A stretch of 64,000 nucleotides of DNA, taken from the NCBI RefSeq assembly GCF_010731115.1, contig NZ_AP022616.1:4960001-5024000 (forward strand), given 5' to 3'. Below are positions 1-8,763 of the stretch, in pieces. The translations under genes and the position numbers were made by a program. Origin of the DNA: Mycolicibacterium phocaicum (GTDB lineage Bacteria; Actinomycetota; Actinomycetes; Mycobacteriales; Mycobacteriaceae). The notes under the pieces were generated by a model. It was not told where the DNA came from and ran no database searches. It saw only the letters and a list, made by a program, of their open reading frames with translations. Position 1 is the first letter of the stretch. The number at the start of each line of letters is the position of its first letter.

Positions 1-3
1 ACG

Positions 4-375
4 TTGGCCGACCCCGACCAGACCGCGGGTACGCGGGAAACCATCAATCGGTTCCGGGATTCGCTCCGGGTAATGGTCGAGGACCTGATCGCAGAAGGCG
101 TTGATCCAGCGGACCCGCGCGTGGGCGAAGCAATCGATGCCATCATCGCCACCGGCACGGGGCTGGCGCTCTGGCAGGCGATAGGCATGATCGACGCCGA
201 TCAGAGCGCGGCGCTGCTGGTCAGCACGTTGCGAATGTGGATGGATACGTTGACCACTCCGCACGCGGTGGATGACAAGCCTGCGCCGACAAAGTCCAAG
301 CCCAAGCCGGCCGGCACCAAGAAGGTGCCCGCGAAGGCCACGCGGGCCAAGAAGGCGACCTCGCCCAAGCGCTGA
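4..375 (+). CDS. hypothetical protein with Lys/Pro-rich tail (5' end uncertain)
   Basis: I do not recognise this 123-residue protein. The first ~85 residues read as amphipathic helices (acidic and Ala/Leu rich). The tail from about residue 92 is a low-complexity basic segment rich in Lys, Pro, Ala and Thr, like the nucleic-acid-binding or disordered tails common in mycobacterial proteins. The TTG at position 4 is the first start in view, but the frame is open to the window edge, so the true start may lie upstream. The next gene on the same strand begins 79 bases after the stop and looks independent. Coding potential is good (strong GC3), function unknown. Confidence 0.6.
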   Translation: MADPDQTAGTRETINRFRDSLRVMVEDLIAEGVDPADPRVGEAIDAIIATGTGLALWQAIGMIDADQSAALLVSTLRMWMDTLTTPHAVDDKPAPTKSKPKPAGTKKVPAKATRAKKATSPKR

Positions 376-454
376 GTTGTGCTCCAGCGGTATCGTGCCC
401 CGACATCCGGCGATCCCGTGGTTGCCCGGTGCCGGGATCTGGCAACCTCGACAC

Positions 455-1105
455 ATGTTCGTGCGAACCCTCGCGGTGATGTTGGGAGCCGCGCTCGCAG
501 TGAGTGATGTCGGCACGGCCTCGGCGACACCACAGCCTGCCCCGCCCCCGGTGTCACCGCAGGCCGCCGCGGCCGGACTCATCGACGTCCGGACCGTCGT
601 CCCCGACGCGGTGATCGACCTGCGCTACGCCACCCCCAACAACTTCGTCGGCGTCGCGCTGTACCCAGCCGATGCCCGCTGCCTGATCCACGAGTCCATG
701 GCGCCGGGGCTGGCCACCGCCGCCCGGATACTGCGCGCGCACGGCGAGGTGCTGACGTTCTGGGACTGCTACCGCCCGCATGACGTGCAGGTGCGGATGT
801 TCCAGGCGGTGCCCGACCCCAACTGGGTCGCCAAACCCAGCCAGTTCGCGCGCAGCCACGAGTCCGGCCTGTCGGTGGACGTGACCATCACCGGCGTCGA
901 CATGGGTACCGATTTCGACGACTTCACGCCGCGCGCCACGGCCTACGCGACCGTGGGAGTCACCCCCGCGCAGCAGGCGAACCGCGCGCGGCTGCGCGAC
1001 GCCATGGTCGCCGGCGGGCTGACCGTCTACCCGGGGGAGTGGTGGCACTTCAACGGGCCGGGCGCATCGGAGCCGCGCCCGATCCTCGACGTGCCGGTGA
1101 ACTGA
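455..1105 (+). CDS. VanX-type D-alanyl-D-alanine dipeptidase (peptidase M15D), secreted
   Basis: Zinc dipeptidase predicted to hydrolyse D-Ala-D-Ala in the periplasm. The family hallmarks are visible: the SxHxxGxxxD zinc motif (SHESGLSVD, residues 134-142, with His135 and Asp142 as ligands) and the catalytic Glu/His pair in GEWWHF (Glu195, His198). Starting at ATG 455 gives a 216-residue protein with a clean signal peptide (MFVRTLAVMLGAALA, then an Ala-x-Ala cleavage region near residue 25). The longer in-frame start at 272 would add an Arg/Pro-rich stretch overlapping the previous gene and is unlikely. Without vanH/vanA neighbours this is more probably a peptidoglycan-turnover enzyme than a glycopeptide resistance gene. 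Confidence 0.85.
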   Translation: MFVRTLAVMLGAALAVSDVGTASATPQPAPPPVSPQAAAAGLIDVRTVVPDAVIDLRYATPNNFVGVALYPADARCLIHESMAPGLATAARILRAHGEVLTFWDCYRPHDVQVRMFQAVPDPNWVAKPSQFARSHESGLSVDVTITGVDMGTDFDDFTPRATAYATVGVTPAQQANRARLRDAMVAGGLTVYPGEWWHFNGPGASEPRPILDVPVN

Positions 1106-1106
1106 G

Positions 1107-2051
1107 TCAGCCGGCGACCAACTGCGCCAGCAGCGCCCGGTGGTCGGAACCGGGCACCTGCAGCGTCCGCAGCGACGTGGCCACGTACCCGCGCGTCAAG
1201 ATGTGGTCGACGGCGAAAACCGGCGGCGCGACGATGTCGGACGGATGAGTGCGCACCACACCGGCACCGGCCTGCGCGCCGGCATCCTGATAGCCCTGCC
1301 GCAGCAGCCGGCGGAACTCGCGCATGTCCGGCGTCGCGTTCAGGTCACCGGCCAGCAGCACCGGGCCGGTGCTTGCCCGGGCCGCCGTCAGCAACGTGCC
1401 GGCCAGTCGCGCCAGGTCGTCGCGCCAGCCTTGGAGCGGATCGGGCCACGGCGCGGACAGGTGGACGGTCAGCACCCGGGTGGGGGCGGGCGCCCCGGGC
1501 ACGTGGACGTCGGCGGCCAGCATTCCCAGCCAGAAGCCGTCATCGATGCGGACGTCACTGATCGGGTGGCGGCTCCACAGTCCGACGCCACCGGGCTCGT
1601 CCATCTCGCGCAGCGCCCGGTGCGGGAACAGCCGGTCCAGCCCGGCGGCCTCCAGCCGCGCCAACGCGGCGGGTGTAAGTTCCTGCAGCGCAACGATATC
1701 CGCGCTCGCCTCGGCGTACCGGACGACGGCTTCGGCATCGGCCCGGCCGTAGCGCAGATTCGCCGACAGGAACCGCAGCGCCGTCCCCGACGGTGCCTTC
1801 GCGCGCCGGAACAGGGGCAGTTGCACGACGGCGGCGGCGACGGTGATCGCGACGGCGATCGCGGTCAGCGGCCAGTTTCTCGCGACACCCGACAGGGCGG
1901 CCCCTATCGGGGCGCCGATGAACAGGTAAGGCGCACTGGCGGCCAGCGCCAACAGCGACCTGTTGACGACCGGAATCCACCGCATCGCGAGTGCGGCCGC
2001 GGCCGTGCAGAGCGAAAAGGCTCCTGCGTACGTCAGAACCGACTGCCACAT
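1107..2051 (-). CDS. membrane-anchored endonuclease/exonuclease/phosphatase (EEP) family protein
   Basis: The N-terminal ~95 residues hold about three hydrophobic segments (MWQSVLTYAGAFSLCTAAAA and two more). A DNase I/inositol phosphatase-like EEP domain follows. EEP motifs seen are LRFLSANLRYG (Asn ligand), ALQELTPAAL (catalytic Glu), LLAGDLNATPDM (GDLN) and GSDHRALLAQL (terminal SDH). The family cleaves phosphodiesters in nucleic acids or phospholipids; the substrate cannot be told from sequence. I chose the ATG at 2051 because it opens directly into the first membrane segment; an in-frame start at 2096 would add 15 Arg-rich residues. It converges with the VanX-like gene, one base between stops. 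Confidence 0.8.
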   Translation of the reverse strand: MWQSVLTYAGAFSLCTAAAALAMRWIPVVNRSLLALAASAPYLFIGAPIGAALSGVARNWPLTAIAVAITVAAAVVQLPLFRRAKAPSGTALRFLSANLRYGRADAEAVVRYAEASADIVALQELTPAALARLEAAGLDRLFPHRALREMDEPGGVGLWSRHPISDVRIDDGFWLGMLAADVHVPGAPAPTRVLTVHLSAPWPDPLQGWRDDLARLAGTLLTAARASTGPVLLAGDLNATPDMREFRRLLRQGYQDAGAQAGAGVVRTHPSDIVAPPVFAVDHILTRGYVATSLRTLQVPGSDHRALLAQLVAG

Positions 2052-2096
2052 CGCGATGATTCGCCTCCGTCGTTCTCTGGTTCGGGCCGCCGCCAT

Positions 2097-2418
2097 ACGT
2101 CAAGCCATTGTGGAAAATGTACCGGACGTATGTTCTGCCCATGTTGGCGACTTTGGCAACCGTAATTCGTATTTGCTGAATTCGGTAATTACGTGTGCTA
2201 TACAACGCACGTGCGGAGATTTATTGGAAAATTCTGTCAAAAGTCTATCAGGCGACTGTGAACGAATATAGGCGTTCAACCAGGTTGTTGACCATAGGTA
2301 TGTTTATTTCTCTAACGGTTCCGCAGATTTTTTGCCGGTAATGGAGGTAATGTCTCCGCCATTCATCGACGGCCTTGTAACAATTCGCTGGCCAGTCGTT
2401 CGGGGTGAGGAGGCTGGC
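2097..2418. other. low-GC intergenic region between divergent genes
   Basis: About 320 bases without a supported gene, between the EEP gene (minus) and the glycoside hydrolase (plus). It is visibly richer in A/T than the rest of the window, especially 2160-2330 (AT-rich runs such as tttattggaaaattctgtc). It should contain divergent promoters, but I cannot fix a -35/-10 pair with confidence. A strong ribosome binding site (GAGGAGG, 2407-2413) lies five bases before the ATG at 2419. No tRNA, insertion sequence or obvious repeat is seen. Confidence 0.6.
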
Positions 2419-4191
2419 ATGTATTGGTCGCTGCGCGGATTGGTTCGCGCCTGTGCGTTCCGCGGCATTACCGCGATGCTCCCGATCGCGCTGATGTGTG
2501 CATATGCGCCGCCGAGTGTGCCGTCGAATCTGACTGCTCAGATCGAGCCCACGGCGGAGATCGTGTCCGCGCCGTCGACCATCGGGATCGCCGACTCGGG
2601 GCTGTACGGACAGACCCAGGCGCAGATCGACCAGACGCTCGACACGCTGCAGTCCATCGGGGTTCAGGACATCCGCGTCTTCGTGCCATGGATCTTCGTC
2701 GAGCCCGCGCAGGGCACCTACAACTGGTCCTACATGGACATGGTCATGCAGGCCGCGGCCGACCGGAACATGGGCGTCATGGTGGAGATCGCCAGCACGC
2801 CGACATGGGCGGGCTCTTCGACGTCCATCACGGGTGCCGGCACACCGGACCCCGCCACGTACGCGTCATTCGCGGCCGAGGTGGCCAAGCGCTACGGCTC
2901 GACCATCTCGGCATACGAGATCTGGAACGAGCCGAACTACGTGCTGTCCTCGGATCCCATCGACGCGACCGCCTACGCGGCGCTGCTCAAGGCGGCCTAT
3001 CCGGCGATCAAGGCAGTCGACCCGACCGCCACCGTGGTCGCCGGTGCGCTCGGCAGTGTCATCAGCTTCGGCAGCATCACGCTGGACCCGGTGACCTTCG
3101 TCAAGGAGATGCTGGCCGCCGGCGCCTCCGGCTACTTCGACGCGTTGTCGTTCCACCCGTATCAGGAATCGCTGCTCTTCTCGTCGGGCGCCGGCGTCGC
3201 GAATTCCCCGCTGACGCAACTGAATACCATCTATCAGCTCCTGCAGCAGTACGGCGACGGCAACCTCAAAATCTGGATCAGCGAGTTCGGCGCGTCGACC
3301 AACGACGTCAGCGAGCAGACCCAGGCCGACCTGATCAAGAACCTGATCGACACCTGGCAGACCCTCGCGTATGCCGGGCCGGTGTTCATCTACACGGCGC
3401 AGGACGGCGTCGCCGGTGCGGACGGCTTCGGCATCTACAACGCCGACTGGACACCGAAGCTGGCAGTCGCCGTCATCGAGGCCGCGATCAAGGAGTACGC
3501 CAGCAGTGCGGCCGGCGGTGTCGGCTCGACAGTCGGCGGCATCGTTTCCGGGGTGACGGCGATCGCCCAGTCCCTGGCGAGTCTGCTGAATTCGATCAGC
3601 CTGGCGATCCAGGGTGAGTTCCAGCAGCTCGGCAAGGCCATCAACGCCTGGGTGACGGCCGTCAGCTCCCACCTCAGCGGAGTCCTGCCGTCCGCCACGC
3701 CACTGGCCGCGAAGGCGTTGGCTGCAAAGACCGCCACCACCACTGATACATCCGCCGCGACGACGGCCGCGGCCGAGTCCGACGGAACCACGTCGACGGC
3801 AACCACGTCGACGGCGACCAAGGTGAAGAAGCGTGCCAAGGCCGCCGAGTCGACCACGTCGACCACATCGACGACCGCCGACGGCACCGTGGCATCGGAC
3901 ACCGCTGCCGACGGCAAGACGTCGGATACCGCTGCGGCGGGCAAGGCATCGGATACCGCAGCGGCAGGCACGGCGTCGGATACCGCCGCGTCGACTGATC
4001 CGTCCGGCAAGACATCGGTCACCGCCAAGCCGCGCAAGGCCGCCGGATCGAGCGCGCACGCCAAGGGTGCGCGTGACAAAGCCGCCAAGTCGGACACATC
4101 AGGCGATGAGGCGTCGACCCCGCCCGTCGTCGAGAAGCGCTCGCACCGTCACGGTGACGCAAGCGCGAAGTCCTCGGCATCCGCCAACTGA
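2419..4191 (+). CDS. secreted glycoside hydrolase (GH-A clan, cellulase/GH39-like) with Ala/Thr/Asp-rich repetitive tail
   Basis: A 590-residue exported (beta/alpha)8-barrel glycosidase. After a signal segment (residues ~1-30), the catalytic domain shows EIWNEPNY with acid/base Glu171 and KIWISEFGAS with nucleophile Glu289, plus FHPYQ before the nucleophile strand; this is the clan GH-A layout of GH5/GH39-type enzymes. The substrate (beta-xyloside, beta-glucan or host glycan) is not determinable. From about residue 430 the protein becomes low-complexity (Ala, Thr, Ser, Asp, Lys) with tandem SDTAA-x-GK units, probably a wall-spanning linker. ATG 2419 is chosen for the perfect GAGGAGG five bases upstream. 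The gene ends at a strong bidirectional hairpin. The tail and the AT-rich upstream region suggest a variable accessory gene. Confidence 0.82.
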   Translation: MYWSLRGLVRACAFRGITAMLPIALMCAYAPPSVPSNLTAQIEPTAEIVSAPSTIGIADSGLYGQTQAQIDQTLDTLQSIGVQDIRVFVPWIFVEPAQGTYNWSYMDMVMQAAADRNMGVMVEIASTPTWAGSSTSITGAGTPDPATYASFAAEVAKRYGSTISAYEIWNEPNYVLSSDPIDATAYAALLKAAYPAIKAVDPTATVVAGALGSVISFGSITLDPVTFVKEMLAAGASGYFDALSFHPYQESLLFSSGAGVANSPLTQLNTIYQLLQQYGDGNLKIWISEFGASTNDVSEQTQADLIKNLIDTWQTLAYAGPVFIYTAQDGVAGADGFGIYNADWTPKLAVAVIEAAIKEYASSAAGGVGSTVGGIVSGVTAIAQSLASLLNSISLAIQGEFQQLGKAINAWVTAVSSHLSGVLPSATPLAAKALAAKTATTTDTSAATTAAAESDGTTSTATTSTATKVKKRAKAAESTTSTTSTTADGTVASDTAADGKTSDTAAAGKASDTAAAGTASDTAASTDPSGKTSVTAKPRKAAGSSAHAKGARDKAAKSDTSGDEASTPPVVEKRSHRHGDASAKSSASAN

Positions 4192-4199
4192 TCCCGAAA

Positions 4200-4238
4200 C
4201 GAGTAGCGCCCCCGACCTCGGGTCGGGGGCGCTACTCG
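4200..4238. terminator. bidirectional hairpin terminator
   Basis: Perfect 18-base arms (4200-4217 and 4221-4238) around a three-base loop, GC-rich in the centre. It lies between the convergent glycoside hydrolase (ends 4191) and methyltransferase (ends 4249) and can serve both strands. There is no long T-tract, as is usual in mycobacteria. Confidence 0.85.
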
Positions 4239-4248
4239 TCGAAAATGC

Positions 4249-5154
4249 TTACGCGGCTTCCTTTTCCTTGGTGTAGGTCACCAGGCTGACGTCGAGGCAC
4301 TCGTCGAGGAAGTAGTACTGGCAACCGGTCAGATACTTCATGTAGCGGTCGTAGTTCACCTGGCCGGAGATCGCGATCGCCTCGTCCTTGTGGTGCTCGA
4401 GGTTGGCCGCCCAGACGCCGAGCGTCTTGATGTAGTGGTTACGCAGCGACAGCGGCTCGGGGACGTTGAAGCCGGCTTTTTCGCCGTGATCGATCATCAT
4501 CTGGGTGGTGGGCAGGCGACCGCCCGGGAAAATGTCGGTGGCCATGAACTTGATGAACCGCGCCATCTCGAACGACACCTTCTTGCCGCGGGCCGACATG
4601 TCGAACGGGTGGTAGCTCACACTGCTCTGGATGGTCATGCGTCCATCGGCGGGCATGATCTCGTAGCAGTTCTTGAAGAAGTCGTCATAGCGCTCGAAGC
4701 CGAAGTGTTCGAAGGCCTCGATCGACACGATGCGGTCCACCGGCTCGTGGAACTCTTCCCAGCCCTGCAGCAGCACCCGGTGCGAACGGTCCGACTCGGT
4801 GTTCCTCAGCAGTTCCGTGCAGAACGCCTGCTGGTTCTTGCTCAGCGTCAGACCGATGACGTTGACGTCGTACTTCTCCATGGCGCGCTGCATCGTCAGG
4901 CCCCAGCCGCAGCCGATCTCCAGCAGCGTCATGCCGGGCTTGAGGTCCAGCTGTTCGAGGTGCTGGTCCACGTTGGCAAGCTGCGCCTGTTCCATCGTGA
5001 CGGTAGGTCCGGTGAAGTAGGCGCAGCTGTACTTGCGGGAGTTGTCCTGGAAAAGTCCGAAGAAATCGTCAGACAGGTCGTAGTGGGCTTGGATGTCCTC
5101 GAAATGCGGCCGCATGTCCTTGGCCCCAGTCGAATCCTGAATCATCTGTAACAC
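4249..5154 (-). CDS. mmaA4: mycolic acid methyltransferase, MmaA/CmaA (cyclopropane synthase) family
   Basis: SAM-dependent methyltransferase that modifies the meromycolate chain of mycolic acids (methyl branch, hydroxyl precursor or cyclopropane) at the cytosolic face of the envelope pathway. SAM motif I is LLEIGCGWG (residues 77-85). The family stretches [34 protein letters not shown] and [12 protein letters not shown] are all present. Overall the sequence reads closest to M. tuberculosis MmaA4 as I recall it, but MmaA1-3 and CmaA2 are close paralogs, so the exact product is inference. M. tuberculosis has four tandem copies at this locus; only one is present here. Start is the GTG at 5154 or the ATG at 5145. 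A palindrome (5188-5211) lies just upstream. Confidence 0.85.
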   Translation of the reverse strand: MLQMIQDSTGAKDMRPHFEDIQAHYDLSDDFFGLFQDNSRKYSCAYFTGPTVTMEQAQLANVDQHLEQLDLKPGMTLLEIGCGWGLTMQRAMEKYDVNVIGLTLSKNQQAFCTELLRNTESDRSHRVLLQGWEEFHEPVDRIVSIEAFEHFGFERYDDFFKNCYEIMPADGRMTIQSSVSYHPFDMSARGKKVSFEMARFIKFMATDIFPGGRLPTTQMMIDHGEKAGFNVPEPLSLRNHYIKTLGVWAANLEHHKDEAIAISGQVNYDRYMKYLTGCQYYFLDECLDVSLVTYTKEKEAA

Positions 5155-5187
5155 CTTACTTGACCTTCCTCACTCAGTGGTGATGCC

Positions 5188-5211
5188 GGTCACTAAATCA
5201 CAATCGTGACC
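5188..5211. promoter_or_regulatory. candidate operator upstream of the mmaA-type gene
   Basis: Inverted repeat GGTCAC-12 bases-GTGACC, both arms exact, 34 bases upstream of the methyltransferase start and overlapping where its promoter should be. No regulator gene is adjacent, so the binding protein is unknown. Confidence 0.4.
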
Positions 5212-5356
5212 GCACAATACCTGGCCACCGAACGATTCCTTGACGTTGGTGTAACGCGCCGTCACGGTCAGTCCGGGCAGCAAACGTAACCGCTTCCGCG
5301 CGGGAAGCCGCGTTCATCACTCCAGCGTGGCGGCAGCTGTGACCGGACTGATACGT

Positions 5357-6283
5357 CTATGGAATTTCGGCAAATGTGGTTGCCAGTTCGCCGGCGATGT
5401 CGTCCCAGAGGGGCTCGGGCAGGTCGTGACCCATGCCGTCGAACAACACCAACCGAGCGCGCCGGATCGCTTTGGCCACTGCTCGACCACCGCTCGGTCT
5501 CATCAGTTTATCGGCCCGACCATGGATGACGACCGTGGGGACGGTGATCATCTCGTCGTACCGCCGCAGGCTGCCGCTGCCCAGGATGGCCCCGAAGTGC
5601 CGGGCGACGCCGACGGGGTAGTACGAACGGTCGTAGCTCTCGGCGGCGTCGGCCCTGGCTTGCTCGAGCGGTGTCGGGTAGCCGGGGCTGCCGATGATGC
5701 GGCCGACGTTGACGGCGTTCGCGATGACACCGTCACGTGACGTGTCCTGCGGGCGGGTCGTGATGGCCTTGAGTTGCTTCGGGCCGGGCGGCGGCAACAG
5801 CGGCTGGTTGTTGCTGGAGAAGATGATGCCGAGTGTCTTGGTCCGGTGCTGGTAGCGAGCGGCGAAGACCTGCGCGATCATGCCGCCCATCGACCCGCCG
5901 ACGATGTGTGCCTGCTCGATCTCCAGGTGATCCAGCAGCGCGGCGGCGTCGTCGGCCATGTCCTCCAGCGTGTAGACCGCTTCACTGCGCAGGCCCGCGT
6001 ACGACCGCAGCATCCGCGGCAGCAGTCCGGCGCCGGAGTGCCTGCCCTCGATCTTGGTGGACAGGCCCACGTCGCGGTTGTCGAACCGGATGACCCGGTA
6101 GCCCTTTTCGACGAGCTTGTCGCAGAAGCCTTTTCGCCACAGCAGCAGCTGCGCACCCAGGCCCATGATGAGCAGGACCGCCGGATGCTCCGGATTTCCC
6201 ATGTCCTCGTAGGCGATGTCCAGGTCGCCAGAGCGGGCGAAGCCGGTCCGGACCTCGGGGGTGGTGTCTCGTTCGGGCTGCAT
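5357..6283 (-). CDS. lipG: alpha/beta hydrolase, LipG-type lipase/esterase
   Basis: Serine hydrolase of the alpha/beta fold, 308 residues. The nucleophile elbow GGSMGG (residues 129-134, Ser131) follows a helix of the usual spacing. The oxyanion-region motif VLLIMGLGAQ is near residue 40, and the C-terminal FDGMGHDLPEPLW supplies the catalytic His. It matches lipG of M. tuberculosis in position (next to the mma genes and the ABC1 kinase gene) and length. The substrate is a short or medium acyl ester or thioester; no signal peptide is evident, so action is cytosolic or peripheral. It lies 51 bases downstream of the kinase-like gene on the same strand and probably shares its transcript. Confidence 0.85.
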   Translation of the reverse strand: MQPERDTTPEVRTGFARSGDLDIAYEDMGNPEHPAVLLIMGLGAQLLLWRKGFCDKLVEKGYRVIRFDNRDVGLSTKIEGRHSGAGLLPRMLRSYAGLRSEAVYTLEDMADDAAALLDHLEIEQAHIVGGSMGGMIAQVFAARYQHRTKTLGIIFSSNNQPLLPPPGPKQLKAITTRPQDTSRDGVIANAVNVGRIIGSPGYPTPLEQARADAAESYDRSYYPVGVARHFGAILGSGSLRRYDEMITVPTVVIHGRADKLMRPSGGRAVAKAIRRARLVLFDGMGHDLPEPLWDDIAGELATTFAEIP

Positions 6284-6334
6284 GGGCCTAGTCCTCGGAT
6301 TCTTCGTGATTCATGGTCGGATGCGGCCGGCGGC

Positions 6335-7681
6335 CTACTCCTCGGCGTTCTTGTGGTCGCGGCTGATATCCACCATGAAATTGGCGAAGTAGCCCTTCAG
6401 CTGCGGGTCGCTCATCATCTGCCACCGCGGCGCCAGCAGCTTCATGTACCGCTCGACGTAGAGGAACTGCTTGCCGATCAGGACCAGCTCGCGCGGCAGC
6501 TTGACGTCGTACGCGTCGGCGAGGGTGGACAATTGCTTGCCGATCTCGGCGTAGGACAGGTCGCCCAGCGACTTCATGGTGAGCGGCGTGGTGAAGGCCT
6601 CCAGGTCCTTGGCCGCCTGGCCTTCCGGCTTGACCGTGCCGACTGCGCCCATCATGACGACGATCCGGCCGGCCGCGGCGTGATCCTTCGAGACCAGCAG
6701 CGCGTAGACGAGTTCGCGCAGCAGCCACCGCGTCCGCGGGTCGATGCGGCCCATGATCCCGAAGTCGAAGAAGACGATCTTGCCGTCCTTGTCGACGTGG
6801 AGGTTGCCGGCGTGCAGGTCGCCGTGGAACAGGCCGTGCTTGAGGCCGCCCTCGAAAACGCTGAACAGCAGGGCCTTGACCAGTTCCTCACCGTCGAACC
6901 CGGCCTTGCGGATGGCGGCGGCGTCGTCGATGCGGATGCCCTCGACGCGTTCCATGGTCAGCACACGCTCGCTGGTCAGGTCCCAGTAGACCTGGGCCAC
7001 CCGGATGTTCCGGCCCAGCGGCGAGGCGTGCATGTGCGCCACCCAGGCGTCCATGGACTGCGCCTCGAGCCGGAAGTCGAGTTCCTCGGCGAGGTTGTCG
7101 GCGAAGTCGGCGACCACGTCCTGCGCGGAGAGCCGCTGGCCCAGCTTGGCCAGCTCGGCGATCTGCGCGCCGCGCTTGAGAATCTGCAGATCGGCGGCCA
7201 CGCGGCGGCGGATGCCCGGGCGCTGGATTTTGACGACGACCTCTTCGCCGGAGTGCAGCGTCGCGTAGTGCACCTGGGCGATGGACGCGGAGGCGAAGGG
7301 CTCGTCGTCGAAGGTGGCGAAGAGGTCGGCCGGGTCGCCGCCGAGTTCTTCGCGCAGCAGCTTGTGCACCTCGTCCTTGTTGGCGGGCGGAACCCGGTCG
7401 AGCAGGCTGCGGAACTCGCGGCTCAGCGGCTCGCCGAAGGCCCCGGGGCTGGACGCGATGATCTGGCCGAGCTTGACGTACGTCGGCCCCAGATCGGAGA
7501 AGGCCTTCGGGACCTGCTTGATCACCTTCTGCTGCAGGCTGCCCTTGGTGAAGGCACTGCCGACGACGCGGACGCCGGTCCGGGCGATTTGCCAGCCGGT
7601 GGCCCCGATGCGGGCGGCTTCGACGGGCAGCGGCACCCGGTCCAGCCGGGCGCCCTCACGGTGCGGTGTCTTCGAACCCAT
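6335..7681 (-). CDS. ABC1/UbiB (AarF) atypical kinase family protein
   Basis: A 448-residue atypical kinase-like protein. It shows the family KxGQ motif (VKLGQIIASSPG, residues 69-80), the Ala-rich nucleotide loop ASASIAQVHYA (~130-140), the invariant Lys in VVVKIQRPG, the catalytic FHGDLHAGN and the metal-binding FFDFGIMG. Family members bind ATP and support quinone or lipid metabolism; whether this one phosphorylates anything is not known. It is the positional equivalent of Rv0647c beside lipG, which hints at a lipid-related role. The C-terminal part lacks obvious strong transmembrane helices. Confidence 0.88.
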   Translation of the reverse strand: MGSKTPHREGARLDRVPLPVEAARIGATGWQIARTGVRVVGSAFTKGSLQQKVIKQVPKAFSDLGPTYVKLGQIIASSPGAFGEPLSREFRSLLDRVPPANKDEVHKLLREELGGDPADLFATFDDEPFASASIAQVHYATLHSGEEVVVKIQRPGIRRRVAADLQILKRGAQIAELAKLGQRLSAQDVVADFADNLAEELDFRLEAQSMDAWVAHMHASPLGRNIRVAQVYWDLTSERVLTMERVEGIRIDDAAAIRKAGFDGEELVKALLFSVFEGGLKHGLFHGDLHAGNLHVDKDGKIVFFDFGIMGRIDPRTRWLLRELVYALLVSKDHAAAGRIVVMMGAVGTVKPEGQAAKDLEAFTTPLTMKSLGDLSYAEIGKQLSTLADAYDVKLPRELVLIGKQFLYVERYMKLLAPRWQMMSDPQLKGYFANFMVDISRDHKNAEE

Positions 7682-7755
7682 TGATGAAGTGTCTCAAAAC
7701 CGCGGGTACTGCCAAAAAGGTGTGCCCTGCGTCACTCCTTTTTCGGCGGCGCGGG

Positions 7756-8754
7756 TCAGACGAAGACGCTCTCGATGTCGGCGCGGCTGCGGACCGGGTC
7801 GCTGCCCGGCACGTACGCCGGGACGGTGTGCGGTGCCAGCTCCGGGTCGACCCCGCCTTTGACGCGGGCCTTGGCCTGACGGAATTCCGGGAACGGTCCG
7901 GCGGCGGTGTGCAGGCCATTGATGATCGACCACACGATGGCGCGGCGGGCCGTGCGCTCGATCGGGTTGGGGTCGGTGTGGCCCAGCAGCTGCTTGGCCC
8001 ACGTCGGCATGGTGTCCCGCACCGCCCAGTCGACGGCGCTCTGCGGTATCGGCAGGTTCGGGCCGGTGGCCATGGCGGCACCGTGCGTCAGCGCCAGCTT
8101 CGGGAGATAGGACTTCAGGCAATCGAGGGTCTCGGCCTTGGTGGTGGGCAGGTCGGTGCCGCCGAGGGCGTGGCCGACGCGGATGAACTCGCCGTAGTAG
8201 CGGTCGAGTTTCTTGCCGCGCAACGGGTTCGGGTGGTAGAGCTCGTGCGCGGTGGCCAGGCCCCACACAACGGTCGCGTAGTTCCAGCGCAGCCAGTCCG
8301 GGTCGTCGGCGTCGTAGGCGGCGCCGTCCGGGCGGACCCCCTTGATGGTGTGATGCATGGCGCGCACGGTCCGGGCCAGGTTTTCGGCGGTCTCGGTGCT
8401 GCCGTACCCGGTGCCGATGAAGAACGCGATGGAGTGGCCGAGCCGGACGGCCGCGCCCTTGGGGTCGATCACCGGGACGGCCTCGCCGTTGTCGTCGCGT
8501 TGGACCAGTCGCGAGTGGTGCATGCCCATCCAGTAGATGGACGGGTCGAGGCGCTCGATGAACGCGGCGCACTGCAGGCCGAAGACCAGGGCCTCGGTGT
8601 GGGAGTGCACATGCCAGACGGCGCTGCCGGGACCGAACCAGCCCGGGTCTCCGGCGGGGCCGGCGAACTCCATGCCCCGGAAATAGTTCCGCCGGATGGT
8701 CTGGTCGAACCGGTGCTGAAGCTGGTGCTCGATGAACTGGTGTGGCAGGTACAC
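7756..8754 (-). CDS. oxygenase MpaB family protein (DUF2236)
   Basis: A 332-residue protein of the MpaB/latex-clearing-protein-like DUF2236 family, heme-associated oxygenases or hydrolases in the few characterised cases. Recognisable pieces are an early GSAVWHVHSH region, the TVRAMHHTIKG signature (His-His pair near residue 135) and DWLRWNYATVVWG, typical of the core of this family. No signal peptide is seen. It is transcribed divergently from a TetR-type gene, with two overlapping inverted repeats in the 74-base gap, so it is the likely target of that repressor. The natural substrate cannot be inferred. Confidence 0.8.
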   Translation of the reverse strand: MYLPHQFIEHQLQHRFDQTIRRNYFRGMEFAGPAGDPGWFGPGSAVWHVHSHTEALVFGLQCAAFIERLDPSIYWMGMHHSRLVQRDDNGEAVPVIDPKGAAVRLGHSIAFFIGTGYGSTETAENLARTVRAMHHTIKGVRPDGAAYDADDPDWLRWNYATVVWGLATAHELYHPNPLRGKKLDRYYGEFIRVGHALGGTDLPTTKAETLDCLKSYLPKLALTHGAAMATGPNLPIPQSAVDWAVRDTMPTWAKQLLGHTDPNPIERTARRAIVWSIINGLHTAAGPFPEFRQAKARVKGGVDPELAPHTVPAYVPGSDPVRSRADIESVFV

Positions 8755-8763
8755 GTCAACCCC

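Noticed and set aside
272..454. Longer start for the VanX-like dipeptidase
   Set aside because: The added ~60 residues overlap the preceding gene in another frame, are Arg/Pro/Ser rich, and would bury the signal peptide.
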